Source: Lactuca virosa (Eukaryota > Streptophyta > Magnoliopsida > Asterales > Asteraceae). Taken from it: a stretch of DNA of 64,000 nucleotides. A program made the translations under genes and the position numbers. Under the pieces are notes generated by a model. That model worked only from the letters and a program-made list of their open reading frames with translations, did not search any database and was not told where the DNA came from. Each line of letters opens with the position of its first letter. Within the stretch, counting starts at the first letter, position 1. This document shows, one piece after another, positions 60,572 through 64,000 of this stretch. The stretch is from positions 179,171,049-179,235,048 of the forward strand of contig CAKMRJ010005634.1 of assembly GCA_928212115.1 (NCBI GenBank). The letters run 5' to 3'.

Positions 60572-62249
60572 AATTCCCCGTAAATTATATGTGTCGTTGT
60601 TTCCCTATGTGAGTTATTATAACCTTGAAATTGACATAGTAGGCCCGTTACGATGTTCTTCAGGCGTCGGAATGTTTTGACATTTGTCACCCCAGACCTG
60701 CCGGTCTAGCTGTTGCATGCAGCTAAGGTGTGGGATTGTCAGTCTCAATATAGATCTATACATAAGTATCACGCTCTCCCTACAGGAGACTAGGGTTATA
60801 ATACATGACTTTAACCAATATTCTAAAGAATATAATGAAGTAAGCGTCTCACAATCTTGATTCAACAAGTTTACGTATTGTATTCATGAAAATCTTTTTG
60901 TAGTGTAAATGGAAACTTCCTTAGTGTGTTTGTATGTTAATGTACCATAAACTATACCTATTATAGTTTATCATGTGTATTTGTACTTGATGATAATCCT
61001 TATGATGAATAACTACTTCTATTTCATGAAGGGAAACTAACATGAAACACAATTTACATGTAGCTAAATATTGTTATACACTTTGCTCAACATGTTACAA
61101 AGTGTTAATGAATATATAAACTATTTTACTAGTTTAAATTTTTTGTAACTGATATTAGAAAAACCACAGAAAAATCACTTTAAGTCAAAAACTGAATCCG
61201 TAAACTCTAAGAGTTTAGAAAATATGTCTAGTTTGTTCATAATTTTTTTCATGATTTTTAGAGGTCTCTAACCAGTGTGAAAATGTCCATCTTTACATAC
61301 TGGTCCAAAATCATTTCAGAAATGATAGGCTGTCTTGTAAAAATCGCCATAAATTGTAGAAAAATCGTATGAACATGTTCAAGTAGTCATTTGAAAGGTA
61401 TAAACCTGAGCTATTTTCTTGTTAAACAGTTTTGAAAGAAATTAAGTTTAAGTTGGTCAAAACAGTTTGTGAATGAACCTAAACTTTTCTGTTGAAAGCT
61501 GTTGGTTTTATTAGAGTATGTTTTGGAGTTGTAACTTGTATTCTCCCCCTTAAAAATTGAAGAAAACATGAAAAGACAGGGGCATGAAATCACCTTGAAT
61601 GATTCCCTGAGATGGATGTTGAAGAAAAGAGGTTTCCAAGTCAAGAACACTTGGGGAATGCTTAAGGATTTGAAGATCCTTAGAACAAATATGACGATAT
61701 TTGTATAAGAAATCCATGATTTGAGTGAAGGAGTGTAGAATATTCAAGAGTGGAAATGAAGAACTTACCAAATGTGGAGGAAGAACTCGTGACTTCATGG
61801 AGCTCTTGTTTCTAGAGACGGAGTAAATGAGAAGAAAGAGAGAGAGAATATTTGATTTAAGATTGTGGTAGATGAATCTTTTGGGAAGTGTGAGTAATAT
61901 GGATCTTTTAGGTAGATTTGGTGTAAGAAATATGATGGAGTGTTGGGGATGTATAGAAATGGATAATGATTTGACTAGTTAAAGTTTGAATAGTGACATA
62001 AAGTGGGTAGAGTGTCATAGCTTCTTGGAAAAGTCAACCACCCTTAGATAATACGTTGTTCAAAAGATATTATCTATAGTAAAGATTTTCCCAAAATATG
62101 TTTAAAATATGAATGTATGGGGTCTAATATGTTAAAATATGAGTTTGGGTGAAAATCCCTCGTCAAAATCATCAAAAACGAGCTTAAAAAGCGAAAGTGG
62201 TCGAAAACCGGGAAGAAGAGGCGAATCTGCGAGGTTCGAGGTTCGGTTG

Positions 62250-62480
62250 CGAGAGTTTGGTTTGTGAGGCTAGGGAACGAAAGTGGATGGAACTGAAAGT
62301 GGTTGAACCGAAGATGAGTTAAACCGAGGATAGGCTGGACCGAAAGTAGGTCTCGGACCGAAGGGTAGTCTGAACCGAAGGCGGGAGTGGATCTCGGACC
62401 GAAGGTTCGGTTCTGTGGTGGGTTCGGTCCTAAGTGGGTTCGATTCTAGGGTGGGTTCGGTTCCAAGGGTGGTTTCGGTT
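62250..62480. repeat. Degenerate GGACCGAAG / GGGTTCGGT array in solo LTR I
   Basis: About eight short GACCGAA/AACCGAA units (62290-62405) are followed by six or so GGTTCGGT units (62400-62480), which are their reverse complements. The whole could fold on itself. Confidence 0.7.
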
Positions 62481-62544
62481 CAATTTTGCTGTTTTTCATA
62501 ACATCCTCCCGTTTCGAGTGGTTTTTGACTATGTTAAGGATCGG

Positions 62545-62616
62545 GATGCCCCGGGTGTTTATAAAAAGTTATAAGAGATTTTGAGAGAGATGCCCCGAGT
62601 GTTTATAAAAAGTAAG
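62545..62616. repeat. Two-copy repeat with TATA-like core, period 44
   Basis: GATGCCCCGGGTGTTTATAA starts at 62545 and a close copy at 62589. On the minus strand each gives a TTTATAAACAC box near the start of LTR I. Confidence 0.75.
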
Positions 62617-62705
62617 CCCTAACATACAGGAGCTAGTTGAGTGAACCGGTTTGACCCGTTGACCTTATTTGACTTAGACATGACCAGAAATTGACGGTTG
62701 TCACA

Positions 62706-62710
62706 AAATC
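62706..62710. repeat. Target-site duplication of solo LTR I, right
   Basis: AAATC, matching 59969-59973. Confidence 0.85.
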
Positions 62711-64000
62711 TCATACATTACCCAACTATGAGACTATTCAGTTATTCAACTTACTTTAATCTAAATATCCTTTATAAGTATTAATTTAAATTTAACAAGA
62801 CTATAATAAAATTTCCTAATTTCACAATACAAATATAACTTAGTAAATAAAATCAACACAAAAATACATATATTAAACAATTAACATATAAACAATAGTT
62901 CAAACGATAAATACTTGCGATAAATAATTTTATTAAAATTATTAACTTGAAAGTAACTACTCACTCACTTGGTTAAAGGTGAAAGACTTTTATTTAAATC
63001 TTCGCTCCAGATACGCTTTAACTTTTTCTTTTAAAAAGAACCTAGATAAAATATTACTACGTCAATCATCGTTTATATTATTCGTGGTTCTAATTGTTGT
63101 TTCTTAGATTTATCAATAATTCCAAATGAAATACCGACTTATAGCTGATAAAAACAACAAGGTAAGATCGTATCAGAGGTAGAATCCATTTAGTATATAA
63201 ATATATATTGTTTGGAAAATCCACTTGAAACACCTCACTGATCTTGCATTGTCATCATTTTCGTAAGTAGATCGATTATTTTAGCGACTAGTATTACTGA
63301 TAAGTCTTATTTATAACTTCATAATAATGATTATAAGCATAAATATAAGTTATATGTAAAGCACGATAAGCGTAACTCAACTTACAGGTTGTTTAGCGGA
63401 AAACCTGACTCTACGCGGGCAGAACTTCGAAACCAAAAGCTCTATTTCTCTGAGCTCTCCAATGCTCCAGAGCTTCACTACTAACACCTAATAAGTACTA
63501 GAACCAAGCCTCGAGGATTCAGGGAGGTTGGAAGTGTTTGTGACTAAATTGGCAAGGAAATAAGCTAGTAATTGTCTCTATATATAACCAATCTTATAGG
63601 GCGCGACACGTCCAATCCATATATCGATCATCTATGCCTTGTCGTGGGGAGAAAGGGTAGGAGGAGATGGCGACACATGTCTCCCTCTGGTGGTGCCATG
63701 TGTCAGCGCTCCCGGAATGACCCAATTTTAATTATTTTCTAAAATTCATAACTTTCACATACTAAATCCATTTTCGATGGATTTTATATCAACGCATAGC
63801 TATCGACGAGTACTACAACTTTCATTTACACTTCTTCGGCTAATTTTAACTTTGTTTTTTGTTTTATGGTCCGAGGAGGCTTAAAATGTAAATAACGCTG
63901 CGAAATTCGTGACTTCTTCATACGAGTTCCATTTTTGACGTTCTTTATATCGTTGGTATCCTATTGAAGAGTACTACAGCTTTCAATTAAATTGTTTTGG
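62711..64000 (-). mobile_element. LTR of element H, continuation to the window end
   Basis: Sequence resumes after the solo LTR without its own boundary. It includes long non-coding LTR-like sequence such as ATACGAGTTCCATTTTTGACG near 63919. No gene is seen. The assignment to H rests on the TSD of I. Confidence 0.45.

Larger units (their letters stand above)
59974..62705 (-). mobile_element. Solo LTR I (Gypsy-type)
   Basis: 2732 bp with ends TGTCACACCC and GGTTGTCACA, flanked by AAATC on both sides. No interior sequence is present, so it is a solo LTR left by recombination between two LTRs. The orientation is inferred from its resemblance to the minus-strand LTRs D and G. It contains the 36-bp tandem array and the CCGAA-rich array listed separately. 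Frames within it are not genes. Confidence 0.8.

Overview
The window looks like nuclear DNA of a dicot plant. It is AT-rich, contains no rRNA, tRNA or convincing host gene, and consists mostly of transposable elements inserted into one another. The organism is probably in the Asteraceae, possibly lettuce (Lactuca). That guess rests only on the style of the long Gypsy LTRs rich in ACTCGYCGAGT palindromes and is not proven.

Left part, 1-47361: one nest of LTR retrotransposons, resolved by matching target-site duplications (TSDs). Element F (decayed, probably Copia) supplies internal sequence 1-2414 and a 3' LTR that resumes at 46997-47361. Element D (Gypsy, Tekay-like, minus strand, 2992-46991, TSD GACTC) sits in F's LTR. 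Element A (a Copia element with an extra 3' open reading frame, plus strand, 3161-30591, TSD ATCCA) sits in D's 3' LTR. Element C (Copia, plus, 14426-27855, TSD TCCCC) sits in A's extra ORF. Element E (gag-only Copia related to C, plus, 36818-44569, TSD ATAAG) sits in D's interior. A 504-bp hAT-like element (4619-5122, 8-bp TSD) sits in A's gag. All proteins are broken by stops or frameshifts, although C and E are young.

Within C, 14426-19891 repeats sequence found again at 26278-31736 in an order that needs two jumps through the LTR. The repeat differs mainly by single-base indels in short runs, which looks more like a gap-fill or assembly error than biology.

Middle part, 47362-54899: a truncated Gypsy gag pseudogene, two long inverted-repeat elements each lying between (TA)n arrays, a small MITE-like element, a MULE-type element with 9-bp TSDs and gene-like cargo, and AT-rich DNA with no recognised gene.

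Right part, 54900-64000: three more long minus-strand Gypsy-type LTRs, G (54900-57706 plus a decayed pol 3' end), H (from 59176, leaving the window) and a solo LTR I (59974-62705, TSD AAATC) nested in H.

The most interesting biology is in the Copia elements. C and E have a well-formed splice donor in the LTR and an acceptor abutting the gag ATG, so splicing would remove the primer-binding site. They also share leader RNA features. A's extra ORF has its own TATA box, G-box cores and telo-box leader, and encodes a lysine-rich coiled-coil protein, not an obvious envelope.
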